Assembly: GCF_001870465.1 (NCBI RefSeq)
Contig: NZ_MDGK01000041.1
Location: 1 to 64,000 of the forward strand
Direction of reading: 5' to 3'
DNA length: 64,000 nt
Source: Pseudomonas extremorientalis
Lineage (GTDB): Bacteria; Pseudomonadota; Gammaproteobacteria; Pseudomonadales; Pseudomonadaceae
In this document: one piece after another, positions 29,550 to 38,018 of the stretch
Position numbering within the stretch: the stretch's first letter is position 1
How the letters are laid out: each line of letters starts with the position of its first letter
The notes under the pieces: generated by a model
What the model saw: the letters and a program-made list of their open reading frames with translations, nothing else
The model's database searches: none
What the model was told of the DNA's origin: nothing
Translations under genes and position numbers: made by a program

Positions 29550-31538
29550 TTAAGAGGTGGTGATACGCCAGATCCCGAACGGCATCTGCGGCTCCAGCCG
29601 TGTCCACTGGTGCTTGCCATACCAGGTCCAGCGATGGCCATTCATCAAGTCTTCGCCCTGTGTCTGGGCATCGTCCGGCAACCCCAACTCCCACAGCGGC
29701 AACTCGAAATTGGCTTCCTGGGCGTTGTAAGGGTCGAGGTTGACCGCCACCAGAATGAAGTTGCTGCCATCCTCACTGCGCTTGCCGAAATACAGGATGT
29801 TGTCGTTCCAGGCGTTGTAGAGCTTCAGCCCCAAATGCGTTTGCAGTGCCGGGTTCTGCCGACGAATGCGGTTGAGCTGGGCGATCTCGGCGATGATGTT
29901 GCCGGGGGCGGTGAAATCCCGTGGGCGGATTTCGTATTTCTCCGAATCCAGGTATTCCTCTTTGCCGGGCACCGGGGCCGCTTCACACAACTCGAAACCC
30001 GAATACATGCCCCACAGGCCCGAGCCCATGGTTGCCAGCGCGGCGCGGATCAAAAAGCCCGGGCGTCCTGACTCATGCAGGAAGCCAGGGTTGATGTCCG
30101 GCGTGTTGACGAAGAAATTTGGCCGGTAGCACTCACGCCATGGCGACTCATTCAACTGGACCAGGTACTCGCTCAACTCGGCCTTGGTATTGCGCCAGGT
30201 GAAGTAGGTGTAGCTCTGGGAGTAGCCGACCTTGCCCAGGCGCGCCATCATCGCCGGCGTGGTGAACGCCTCGGCGAGGAAGATCACCTCCGGGTACTTG
30301 GACCGTACGTCGCTGATCAACCATTGCCAGAACGGCAGCGGCTTGGTGTGGGGGTTGTCGACGCGAAAAGTCTTCACACCCTCTTCCACCCAGCCCACCA
30401 CGATATCGCGCAGCTCGGTCCACAGGCCTGGGATGGCATCCGCCGCATAGAAGTCGACGTTGACGATGTCCTGATACTTTTTCGGCGGGTTTTCCGCGTA
30501 CTTGATCGTGCCGTCCGGGCGCCAGTTGAACCAGCCCGGATGCTCTTTGAGCCATGGGTGGTCCTGGGAACACTGGATGGCGAAGTCCAGGGCGATTTCC
30601 AGGCCATGTTCGGCGGCGGCCTGGACCAGGCGGCGGAAGTCGTCGCGGCTGCCCAGTTGCGGGTGGATGGCTTCGTGGCCGCCCTCTTCGCTGCCGATTG
30701 CATACGGGCTGCCCGGATCATCGGGACCGGCGGTCAGCGAGTTGTTCTTGCCTTTGCGGTGGCTGCGCCCGATGGGGTGGATAGGCGGGAAATACAGCAC
30801 GTCGAAGCCCATGTCATGGATCATCGACAGGCGCGAATGCACGTCATTGAACGTGCCGTGCCGTGCGGGATCGTCAGTGATCGAGCGCGGGAACAGCTCG
30901 TACCAACTGGCGAACAGTGCCGCCTCACGTTCCACATCGATCGGGTAAACCGTGCTGATGCTCAGGTAGGCACGGTGATCAGCCTGGGTCATCAAATGTG
31001 CACTGTCTTCGTGCAGGAACTGCGCAACCTGCTCGGTTTCCAGCTGGCCGGAGAGTTCGTGGTGCAGCAGCATGAGGCGGTCGCGAAGTTCGTTGTCACT
31101 GCGTTCGGCGGCCTGCAGCACCAGGCTGCGGCCTTCCTGCAACTCCAGGCTGACCGGCACGCCGGCCTCATGCTTCTTGCGCAGCTCGTAACAGAAGCTG
31201 GCGAAGGTGTCGATCCAGGCTTCGATGCAGTATTCGTGGGGGCCTTGCTGGGTCACGGTAAACGCGCCTTCCCAGCCGTTGTTGCCCACGTCGGTCATGA
31301 CCACGCTGTGCCAGCTTTCGTCCTGCAGCGGGCGCCAGCGGATCAGCACGGCGAGCTTGTCATGGCCGTCGGCAAACACCTTGCTGGTGACGTTGACCCG
31401 TTGGCCAACCACGGCCTTGACGGCAAATTCGCCGCCGTCGATCACGGGGGTGGTGCTTTCGATCGCGATCCGGGGCAGCAACAGCGCCTGGGACAGCGGC
31501 AATATGGAGGTGTCTGGAACCTGTGTTTCAGCAGTCAT
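29550..31538 (-). CDS. glgE: Alpha-1,4-glucan:maltose-1-phosphate maltosyltransferase
   Basis: A 662-residue cytoplasmic GH13_3 enzyme that adds maltosyl units from maltose-1-phosphate to a growing alpha-1,4 glucan. An N-terminal beta domain (about 20-120) is followed by a helical domain and the barrel. The catalytic nucleophile region is TFRVDNPHTKPLPFW, the acid is in IFLAEAFTTPAMM, and NTPDINPGFLHESGRP follows, all typical of GlgE. It is the first gene of a minus-strand operon with treS-mak and glgB, and together they form the trehalose to branched glucan (GlgE) pathway. The start is the ATG at 31538, with AAGGGGAAG upstream. The 204 bases upstream should hold the operon promoter. Confidence 0.95.
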   Translation of the reverse strand: MTAETQVPDTSILPLSQALLLPRIAIESTTPVIDGGEFAVKAVVGQRVNVTSKVFADGHDKLAVLIRWRPLQDESWHSVVMTDVGNNGWEGAFTVTQQGPHEYCIEAWIDTFASFCYELRKKHEAGVPVSLELQEGRSLVLQAAERSDNELRDRLMLLHHELSGQLETEQVAQFLHEDSAHLMTQADHRAYLSISTVYPIDVEREAALFASWYELFPRSITDDPARHGTFNDVHSRLSMIHDMGFDVLYFPPIHPIGRSHRKGKNNSLTAGPDDPGSPYAIGSEEGGHEAIHPQLGSRDDFRRLVQAAAEHGLEIALDFAIQCSQDHPWLKEHPGWFNWRPDGTIKYAENPPKKYQDIVNVDFYAADAIPGLWTELRDIVVGWVEEGVKTFRVDNPHTKPLPFWQWLISDVRSKYPEVIFLAEAFTTPAMMARLGKVGYSQSYTYFTWRNTKAELSEYLVQLNESPWRECYRPNFFVNTPDINPGFLHESGRPGFLIRAALATMGSGLWGMYSGFELCEAAPVPGKEEYLDSEKYEIRPRDFTAPGNIIAEIAQLNRIRRQNPALQTHLGLKLYNAWNDNILYFGKRSEDGSNFILVAVNLDPYNAQEANFELPLWELGLPDDAQTQGEDLMNGHRWTWYGKHQWTRLEPQMPFGIWRITTS

Positions 31539-31742
31539 CGAGCATCTTCCCCTTACGCCCTGTGGACGCTCTTTGCTTGATCCGAAATTGCGATACGGCT
31601 GAGCTCTCCCTGAGCAGCGCCGTATAGGTCCGAGCCTGCACGCTGGTTAAAAGTTCAGGTGGATGTGCTGCCATTGGGCGGGGAATCAATTCGCCCTGGC
31701 AGCTGTCCACCGATAGAGCAAAGCACAAAGGAGGCCACACCG

Positions 31743-31919
31743 ATGAATATCCCGATCCCGGCTGAAACCCCGGACCCGAATATCGACAACCCCACCCTGC
31801 CACCCACCGAACCGGAACCGATTCCGGAAAAGGAACCGCCGGAGCATCAGCCACCGCCCGTCGAGGAACCCCCCACGACAATGCCGCCGGTCATTGCCGG
31901 CGTTTTTTCAACCATTTGA
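31743..31919 (+). CDS. Small proline-rich protein
   Basis: A 58-residue protein with about one third proline and many Glu, in stretches such as TLPPTEPEPIPEKEPP and HQPPPVEEPPTT, ending PPVIAGVFSTI. There is no signal peptide; it should be extended and unstructured. A very good ribosome site (AAAGGAGG) at the right distance argues that it is really translated. I do not recognise its function. A hairpin with six T lies inside its last codons, so the terminator overlaps the coding end. It is divergent from glgE. Confidence 0.72.
   Translation: MNIPIPAETPDPNIDNPTLPPTEPEPIPEKEPPEHQPPPVEEPPTTMPPVIAGVFSTI
31885..31908 (+). terminator. Rho-independent terminator inside the end of the proline-rich gene
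   Basis: CGCCGG (31885-31890), loop TCATTG, CCGGCG (31897-31902), then six T (31903-31908). The stem and T-run encode the residues near the C-terminus (PPVIAGVF), so the stop codon lies about 10 bases after the predicted RNA end. Confidence 0.75.
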
Positions 31920-31929
31920 GGATTGCTAT

Positions 31930-31959
31930 ATGACCGATACAGAAGCTAAGCCTATCTGA
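31930..31959 (+). other. Tiny open frame MTDTEAKPI, possible gene remnant or leader
   Basis: A 9-residue frame starts 10 bases after the proline-rich gene's stop and has GAGGA seven bases upstream. The remaining 166 bases to the protease gene hold no other convincing gene. It could be a broken small gene or chance. Confidence 0.25.
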
Positions 31960-32125
31960 TGGATTGGCTGCTTCTTTCTCGCTGCCTTTGGCGATTCTTC
32001 CCACTCTCAACCAAGATAATGCGCACCCCCTGTGATTTTTGACATGTTCAAACTCCCAAGCATCACGGCCGTAGGAATACGGGACCAATCCCTATCGTCG
32101 AGCAACATCTTCAGCAGGAGAAATC

Positions 32126-33595
32126 ATGTCTATAAGCAACGCAGGCTCACAGGGCAGCTCGATCTACCAGAGGATTGAGCAATTCAAACACCGAGATGAT
32201 CGTGGCGGGGATATTCAGCACAACGGCATGCAGTCCAAATCAACCGATGACGCGGTCAAACGGCTCTGGCGTAACAGCCCGGGTTGGTCAGACAAGAATG
32301 GTGACGGCCGCTATGACTTGACCTACGAATTTCGGGCCCCGCCGGAAAAGCAGGAAAACAAGAACACTCGACAATTCGGCAAGACCGGGTTTACACCTAT
32401 CCTCGAGAATCAGCGAAACCAGACCCGGCGAAGCCTGCAATCCATTGAAGATGTTGCAAATGTCACGTTTACCGAGGGGTCCAAGACAGCTGACAGTGAA
32501 GGCCATATCAAGATCGGGAATTATGGTCAAATGATCGATACCAAAGGCCACCCTTACAAGGGCTTCCCCCACTCTTCATTGCCCACCAAAAACCAGGCGG
32601 ACATTGAAGTATGGTTTGTAGACACCAAGACCGAAAAATCTGTGCCTCTAGCAGCGCCAGGTAACGCGGGTCGCCACACCATTACTCATGAAATCGGTCA
32701 CGCCATGGGGCTTAGTCACCCTGGCGGTTACAATGGTGACGGCAAAAACAAGCTCGACAAATCAAATGTATCTCATCACGAAGACTCTCAGAGCCATTCC
32801 GGCATGAGTTACCGAGGTGAGCGCACCGGATATAGCAACCATGGGGGTTTCCGTTCGTCAGCCCCGCAACTTGACGATATTGCTGCCTACCAAGAGAAAT
32901 ACGGTCCCAATTTCGAAACCCGCAAGGGCGATACTACCTACGGTTTCAATTCGAACACAGATCGAGACTTCCTGACTGTCAAAACCCCTGAAGACAAAAT
33001 CGTGGCGGCCATTTGGGACGGAGGGGGCAACGACACATTGGATTTTTCCAGCTACGAGCAAAATCAGCAAATAAGCTTGAGGGAACAGACCTTTTCTGAT
33101 GTCGGCGGCCTCAAGGGCAATGTCGGTATAGCCAAGGGCGCGGTCATCGAAAACGCCAAAGGCGGCAAGGGCAATGATTTGATCGTGGGTAACGACGCCA
33201 ATAACACCCTGGAAGGCGGTGACGGTGACGACGTTATTCATGGCGGCAGAGGCTGGGACAAGCTGTGGGGCGGGAAAGGCGCGGATACCTTTGTCTACGG
33301 CAGTCCGACTGATTCGAGCATGTTCAACGGCGTCGATACCATCACGGATTTCGAAAGCGGCAAGGACAAGATTGATGTGTCGGGTATACGCACAGTAACC
33401 GGCGGCAAGCCGATACGCTTGAACGAGTCCGTCCTCGAGCAGGGGATGGGACACGGGCTGATAGCTGGCGAAGGCGCCATTTACTATGACCCAAAAGAAA
33501 ACGTCAGCACGCTGATGATAAATTACGGGGCAGGACACGCGACCTTTGAAGTGGAAGTACGAGGCCAACTACAACCAAGCGATGTGGTGCTATGA
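32126..33595 (+). CDS. Serralysin-like zinc metalloprotease with RTX repeats
   Basis: A 489-residue protein built like the serralysins (AprA/PrtA, M10B). The zinc site is HEIGHAMGLSHPGG (about residues 188-201) and the Met-turn is SGMSYRG (about 226-232). The calcium-binding RTX region has GGKGNDLIVGND, LEGGDGDDVIHGGRGWDKLWGGKGADTF and DTITDFESGKDKID. The C-terminus DVVL, an acidic residue followed by hydrophobic ones, is the usual type I secretion signal; there is no N-terminal signal peptide. Its N-terminal region diverges from AprA, and no exporter (aprDEF) or inhibitor gene is adjacent, so it must use a transporter encoded elsewhere. CAGGAG precedes the ATG. Its base use is visibly more AT-rich than its neighbours. 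Confidence 0.9.
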   Translation: MSISNAGSQGSSIYQRIEQFKHRDDRGGDIQHNGMQSKSTDDAVKRLWRNSPGWSDKNGDGRYDLTYEFRAPPEKQENKNTRQFGKTGFTPILENQRNQTRRSLQSIEDVANVTFTEGSKTADSEGHIKIGNYGQMIDTKGHPYKGFPHSSLPTKNQADIEVWFVDTKTEKSVPLAAPGNAGRHTITHEIGHAMGLSHPGGYNGDGKNKLDKSNVSHHEDSQSHSGMSYRGERTGYSNHGGFRSSAPQLDDIAAYQEKYGPNFETRKGDTTYGFNSNTDRDFLTVKTPEDKIVAAIWDGGGNDTLDFSSYEQNQQISLREQTFSDVGGLKGNVGIAKGAVIENAKGGKGNDLIVGNDANNTLEGGDGDDVIHGGRGWDKLWGGKGADTFVYGSPTDSSMFNGVDTITDFESGKDKIDVSGIRTVTGGKPIRLNESVLEQGMGHGLIAGEGAIYYDPKENVSTLMINYGAGHATFEVEVRGQLQPSDVVL

Positions 33596-33616
33596 GGCTG
33601 GCCGCCCAGCATAGGC

Positions 33617-34105
33617 CTACTTCTCCAACATACGCACAAGCCTGGGCATCACGCTGAACACCGCCAAGGCCAGCAATGTACTGAGTACCGCTGTCGATTC
33701 CCGGCCCAACCCGGCCGAGACCCCAATCGCAGCGGTCATCCACAGGCCGGCGGCGGTGGTCAGGCCTTTGACATGCCCTTCTTCATCGTCCTTGCCTTTG
33801 ATGATGGTGCCCGCGCCCAGGAAACCGATCCCGGCAATTACCCCCTGGACCACCCGGCTCATTGCATCCGCCTGATTGCCGGACATCTGCGGCACCATTA
33901 CAAATAACGCGGCCCCCATTGCTACCAGCATGTGGGTGCGCACCCCGGCGGCCTTGCCCTTGCTCTCGCGTTCGAAACCGAGGATGCCACCCAGCACCGC
34001 GGCAATCAGCAGGCGCACGGTGATCTGGGTGAGTTGCCTGGCGTCGCCGATATCAGCGAATTCAGCCTGCAGGGTTTGCCACACTTCATGCCACCAGGCG
34101 TCCAT
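33617..34105 (-). CDS. MgtC/SapB family membrane protein
   Basis: A 162-residue inner-membrane protein with four or five helices. The MgtC signature is clear: LLIAAVLGGILGFERESKGKAAGVRTHMLVAMGAAL (in two halves, about residues 32-67) and IGFLGAGTIIK, followed by VKGLTTAAGLWMTAAIGVSAGLG. It lacks the soluble C-terminal domain of Salmonella MgtC and so resembles the short SapB/YhiD type. The family is linked to magnesium stress and ATP-synthase control, but the role here is unknown. It is convergent with the protease gene; the ATG at 34105 has AAAGGA upstream. Confidence 0.9.
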   Translation of the reverse strand: MDAWWHEVWQTLQAEFADIGDARQLTQITVRLLIAAVLGGILGFERESKGKAAGVRTHMLVAMGAALFVMVPQMSGNQADAMSRVVQGVIAGIGFLGAGTIIKGKDDEEGHVKGLTTAAGLWMTAAIGVSAGLGRESTAVLSTLLALAVFSVMPRLVRMLEK

Positions 34106-34226
34106 GGATGCCGTCCTTTGTCGTTATGGGTAAAGGATGGACAGCGGCGACCGCCAGTCAGTTGCCTGGAACCCCTGCACATCGCAGGTCCCTAACTCTG
34201 CATAGCCTAAGAGAAAGGAGATCGGC

Positions 34227-34466
34227 ATGCCCCTACGTATCGAAAACCATCTGTGTTACTTCACCCTCGACGACAACGGCCAGGAACAGAGCTTGCCTGC
34301 GACGCGGGTCACTGTCCTGACCGACACCGAAAAATCCATGTCCTACGTGGAATTGGCGGCCGAGCGGATCTATATCACTGAAGCCGAGGCCGACGCGCTG
34401 ACGGTCGCCGGAGCCCACGATGGACGCCAGCATGTGAAGGCCGAAGAACCTGGTTCGCTGATTTGA
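34227..34466 (+). CDS. DUF3203 family small protein
   Basis: A 79-residue cytoplasmic protein, which I recognise as the Pseudomonas DUF3203 family from its layout: RIENHLCYFTLDDNGQEQSL, then VTVLTDTEKSMSYVELAAER and IYITEAEADALTVAGAHDGR. The function is unknown. A strong ribosome site (AAAGGAG) precedes the ATG. Its stop codon abuts a perfect Anr/FNR box that belongs to the next gene. Confidence 0.8.
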   Translation: MPLRIENHLCYFTLDDNGQEQSLPATRVTVLTDTEKSMSYVELAAERIYITEAEADALTVAGAHDGRQHVKAEEPGSLI

Positions 34467-34480
34467 TTGATCTGTATCAA
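34467..34480. promoter_or_regulatory. Anr/FNR box upstream of ccoG
   Basis: TTGATCTGTATCAA matches the FNR/Anr consensus TTGAT-N4-ATCAA exactly. It lies 170 bases before the ccoG ATG. CcoG serves the oxygen-limited cbb3 oxidase, and its genes are classic Anr targets, so low-oxygen activation is expected. Confidence 0.85.
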
Positions 34481-34649
34481 TACACCCGTTATGGCGCTGC
34501 ACCCTAGGCGATACGGGGTGCAGCGCATTGTCGCAGCACACCCAACGCAACCCATCTGATCCGCTTTTTATCACGCTACCTGAGTCTGTTATGCAAACAG
34601 CCCCCCGCGCATAGTTCATCGGCCTGATGGAGGCTGATGAGCGAACGAC

Positions 34650-36059
34650 ATGAGCGAAAGAATCCCCACCGTGGACACCTTCGAGCCCATACACCCGAAG
34701 AAGGTGAAGGCCAAATCCAGCGACAATCTGATTCATACCCGCAGTTTTACCGGCCTGTTCCGCACCTTGCGCGTAGGCGGTGCAGGCTTTCTGTTCCTGG
34801 CGTTTTTCGGCACCGTGTGGCTGAACTGGGGTGGTCGGCAGGCCGTGTTGTGGGACTTGGCTGAAAGCAAATTCCACATCTTCGGGGCGACCTTCTGGCC
34901 CCAGGACTTCATCCTGCTGTCGGCCTTGCTGATCATCTGCGCCTTCGGCCTGTTTGCGATCACCGTGTTCGCTGGCCGTGTGTGGTGCGGCTACACCTGC
35001 CCGCAGAGTTCATTCACCTGGCTGTTCATGTGGTGTGAAAAGGTCACCGAAGGTGAACGCAACCAGCGCATCAAGCTGCACGCCGCGCCCTGGAGCCTGA
35101 ACAAACTGGCGCGGCGCTCGGCCAAGCACGCCTTGTGGCTGGGCATCAGTGTGCTGACCGGGCTGACCTTTGTCGGCTATTTCACGCCAATCCGCCCGCT
35201 GGCCAGCGAACTGCTGACCTGGCAGATGGGCGGCGTCAGCCTGTTCTGGGTGCTGTTCTTTACCGGCGCCACTTACGTCAACGCCGGCTGGTTGCGCGAA
35301 GCGGTGTGCATGCACATGTGCCCCTATGCGCGGTTCCAGAGCGTGATGTTCGACAAGGACACCCTGACCATTTCCTACGACGTGGGTCGCGGCGAACACC
35401 GTGGCCCGCGCAAACGTGAAGTGAAACCCGCCGACGTCGGCCTGGGCGATTGCATCGACTGCCAACTGTGCGTGCAGGTTTGCCCTACCGGTATCGACAT
35501 CCGCGATGGCTTGCAAATGGAGTGCATCGGTTGTGCAGCGTGCATCGACGCCTGCGATTCGATCATGGACAAGATGGGTTACGCGCGCGGCCTGGTGAGC
35601 TATACCAGCGAACATCAACTGCAAGGCGGCAAGACCCACCTGCTGCGCCCGCGCCTGATCGGCTACAGTACGGTGCTGCTGGTGATGATCGCAGCCCTGG
35701 TGGTGGCCTTGGTGGAACGGCCCATGGTGTCGCTGGACGTGACCAAGGACCGTGGCATGTTCCGCGAGAACGCCCAGGGCCAGATTGAAAACATCTACAG
35801 CCTCAAGGTGATCAACAAGACCCAGCAGCGCCAGGACTACCGCCTGGAACTGGTGGACGCCGAGGGCTTCCAGTTGCAGGGCAAGACCGAAATCAGCCTG
35901 GCACCGGGGGAAATCAGCGATGTGCCGGTGTCGGTGGCATTGCTGGCGGACAAACCGGCGAGCAGCTCGCAGACCTTGCGCTTCAAGGTCTCGGATGTGG
36001 ATGAGCCGTGGATCCATAGCGCTGCCGACAGCCGCTTTGTGGCGCCGCTGAACCGCTGA
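34650..36059 (+). CDS. ccoG: Cytochrome c oxidase accessory protein CcoG (FixG/RdxA)
   Basis: A 469-residue inner-membrane ferredoxin-like protein needed for copper delivery to cbb3 oxidases. It has about five helices and redox cysteines in CGYTCPQSSFTW and CMHMCPYARFQ. Two 4Fe-4S clusters follow at CIDCQLCVQVCPTG and CIGCAACIDACDSIM (about residues 268-308), and an Ig-like periplasmic domain fills the C-terminus from about 360. The start is odd: GGAGG is placed for the ATG at 34637, which is out of frame, while the CcoG ATG at 34650 is in a near-repeat of the same 13 bases. Low-oxygen control by Anr is supported by the box at 34467. The ccoNOQP genes are not in the window. Confidence 0.94.
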   Translation: MSERIPTVDTFEPIHPKKVKAKSSDNLIHTRSFTGLFRTLRVGGAGFLFLAFFGTVWLNWGGRQAVLWDLAESKFHIFGATFWPQDFILLSALLIICAFGLFAITVFAGRVWCGYTCPQSSFTWLFMWCEKVTEGERNQRIKLHAAPWSLNKLARRSAKHALWLGISVLTGLTFVGYFTPIRPLASELLTWQMGGVSLFWVLFFTGATYVNAGWLREAVCMHMCPYARFQSVMFDKDTLTISYDVGRGEHRGPRKREVKPADVGLGDCIDCQLCVQVCPTGIDIRDGLQMECIGCAACIDACDSIMDKMGYARGLVSYTSEHQLQGGKTHLLRPRLIGYSTVLLVMIAALVVALVERPMVSLDVTKDRGMFRENAQGQIENIYSLKVINKTQQRQDYRLELVDAEGFQLQGKTEISLAPGEISDVPVSVALLADKPASSSQTLRFKVSDVDEPWIHSAADSRFVAPLNR

Positions 36060-36090
36060 AAGATACCTATAAAAAGCTAATTGGGCCCCC

Positions 36091-37500
36091 ATGAAACGCT
36101 ACGAAAAATTCGCCGACGATATTGCAGAACTGATCCGCTCCGGCGTGCTCGGCCCCGGCCAGCGGGTGCCTTCGGTGCGCTACGCCAGCCAGACGTACGG
36201 CGTCAGCCCGTCGACAGTGTTCCAGGCCTACTACCTGCTGGAACGCCGTGGCCTGATCCGGGCACGGCCGCGTTCCGGCTACTTCGTCAACACCCACGCA
36301 CCCAGCCCGTTTTCCGAGCCGGTGGTGAGCGAGCAAGTGCATGAGTCCACCGAAGTGGATGTGAGCGAGCTGGTGTTCTCGGTGCTGGACTCGATCAAGG
36401 ACCCCAACACCGTGCCCTTCGGCTCGGCGTTCCCCAGCCCGATGCTGTTCCCGTTGCCGCGCCTGGCCCGGTCCCTGGCCAGCGCCAGCCGGGAAATGGA
36501 CCCGCGCCTGGTGGTCACCGACATGTCGCCGGGCAACCCGCAACTGCGTCGGCAAATCGCCCTGCGCTACATGGTCGGCGGCCTGATGCTGCCCATGGAA
36601 GAGCTGTTGATTACCAATGGAGCCCTGGAAGCCCTCAACCTGTGCCTGCAAGCCGTCACCGAACCGGGTGACCTGGTGGCTATCGAAGCGCCTGCATTCT
36701 ATGCGTGCCTGCAGGTGCTGGAGCGCTTGAAACTCAAGGCGGTGGAGATCCCCGTGCACCCGCGCGACGGCATCGACCTCAACGCCCTGGCGCAATCCCT
36801 GCAGCGCTATCCGATCAAGGCCTGCTGGACCATGACCAGTTTCCAGAACCCCATGGGTGCGACTTTGCCCGAGTCGAAAAAGCAGGCACTGGTAGAACTG
36901 CTACGCGAGCATCAGGTGCCACTGATCGAAGACGATGTGTATGCCGAATTGTATTACGGCCAGCAGGCACCCAAGCCGGCCAAGGCCTTCGACACCGAAG
37001 GTTTGGTGATGCATTGCGGCTCCTTCGCCAAAAGCCTGGCCCCTGGCTATCGCGTGGGCTGGGTCGCGGCCGGGCGTTTCGCGCAGAAGGTCGAACGCTT
37101 GAAACTGATGACGTCGCTGTGCCCCTCAATGCCGGCCCAGGCCGCAATTGCCGATTACCTGCAGCACGGCGGCTACGACCGGCACCTGCGCAAACTGCGC
37201 TATGCCCTGGAGGAACAGCAAAGCGCCATGCTGGCCGCCATCGCGCGCTACTTTCCGGCACAGACGCGGGTCAGCCAACCGGCCGGCGGGTACTTCCTGT
37301 GGCTGGAACTGCCGGAGCAGACCGATTCGTTGAAGCTGTTCCAGATGGCCCTGGCGCAGGGCATCAGCATTGCGCCAGGGCCGATCTTCTCGGCGACCCA
37401 GCGCTTTCGCAATTGCATTCGCCTGAACTACGGCAGCCCGTGGACGGAGGCGTCGGAAAAGGCGATGGAGACACTGGGGCGGATTGTGCGGTCGTTTTAG
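36091..37500 (+). CDS. MocR-type regulator (GntR winged helix fused to PLP aminotransferase fold)
   Basis: A 469-residue protein with an N-terminal GntR winged helix (about residues 1-70; GPGQRVPSVRYASQTYGVSPS, RRGLIRARPRSGYFV) and a class I aminotransferase-like domain. The PLP-binding lysine is in GSFAKSLAPGYRVGW (about residue 313), and the other cofactor contacts (SFQNPMG, DDVYAELYY) are present, so it probably binds PLP. Such proteins are usually regulators controlled by PLP or an amino compound, as PdxR and GabR are; the target is not clear, since no obvious catabolic gene adjoins. No Shine-Dalgarno is visible before the ATG at 36091; it starts 31 bases after ccoG. Confidence 0.88.
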   Translation: MKRYEKFADDIAELIRSGVLGPGQRVPSVRYASQTYGVSPSTVFQAYYLLERRGLIRARPRSGYFVNTHAPSPFSEPVVSEQVHESTEVDVSELVFSVLDSIKDPNTVPFGSAFPSPMLFPLPRLARSLASASREMDPRLVVTDMSPGNPQLRRQIALRYMVGGLMLPMEELLITNGALEALNLCLQAVTEPGDLVAIEAPAFYACLQVLERLKLKAVEIPVHPRDGIDLNALAQSLQRYPIKACWTMTSFQNPMGATLPESKKQALVELLREHQVPLIEDDVYAELYYGQQAPKPAKAFDTEGLVMHCGSFAKSLAPGYRVGWVAAGRFAQKVERLKLMTSLCPSMPAQAAIADYLQHGGYDRHLRKLRYALEEQQSAMLAAIARYFPAQTRVSQPAGGYFLWLELPEQTDSLKLFQMALAQGISIAPGPIFSATQRFRNCIRLNYGSPWTEASEKAMETLGRIVRSF

Positions 37501-37572
37501 TCATGAGCAAGTCATTGGAACCGAACCCGGCATGACACCACCCAGTGACGTCTTCCCGATACCGAGCTTCTC

Positions 37573-38013
37573 ATGCCTATCAACAATCACCCTGCAAGGG
37601 CCATACACCTCCCGGAACAGAACTGGCTCAAAGCTCCCAGCCACCCTGAAGGTCGATCAGCCGGCGACCAACGCAGCGCCAAACAACTCATCAACGCCAA
37701 TCCGGCGGTCAAACATCTGTTACGGCGCCGGGACAGCTACCCCACTACCGACCAGCTCAAACGTCAACTGGGTGACTGGACCCGCGCCAATCCCAGCGCC
37801 CGTTCGCGCGCCGATGCAGCCTACAATCTGGCTCGGGTGGTCAACTTCCTGGATAACGTGAATGACCGCACAGTGGGCAACAGCGAACCCCGCGATGGCA
37901 AAATCAACGGTTTTCACAATGCGGGCTATTCCACCCGCAAGAACTCGGAGGCACGCGTGCTGGTGGCCTTTGCGCAAAAGGGCTATGAGGTGCTAGGAAA
38001 CCTGGGCGCGTGA
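37573..38013 (+). CDS. Hypothetical protein, 146 residues
   Basis: I do not recognise this protein. It is hydrophilic and basic, with no signal peptide or membrane segment. The first 40 residues are polar and look disordered; the middle has RSRADAAYNLARVVNFLDNVNDRT and the end reads SEARVLVAFAQKGYEVLGNLG. It has a weak ribosome site and less GC-rich code than ccoG or the regulator, which suggests accessory origin. It lies 72 bases after the MocR gene and is convergent with the dehydrogenase gene. The polar N-terminus would fit a small secreted effector, but there is no direct evidence. Confidence 0.6.
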   Translation: MPINNHPARAIHLPEQNWLKAPSHPEGRSAGDQRSAKQLINANPAVKHLLRRRDSYPTTDQLKRQLGDWTRANPSARSRADAAYNLARVVNFLDNVNDRTVGNSEPRDGKINGFHNAGYSTRKNSEARVLVAFAQKGYEVLGNLGA

Positions 38014-38018
38014 ATGCT

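Noticed and set aside
32126..33595. Alkaline protease aprA itself
   Set aside because: The N-terminal region differs and the aprDEF-inhibitor genes that normally flank aprA are absent, so I kept the call at serralysin-like.
34637..34864. A 75-residue gene overlapping the ccoG start
   Set aside because: The frame is out of phase with CcoG and looks unconserved; I treat it as the result of a 13-bp duplication rather than a gene.
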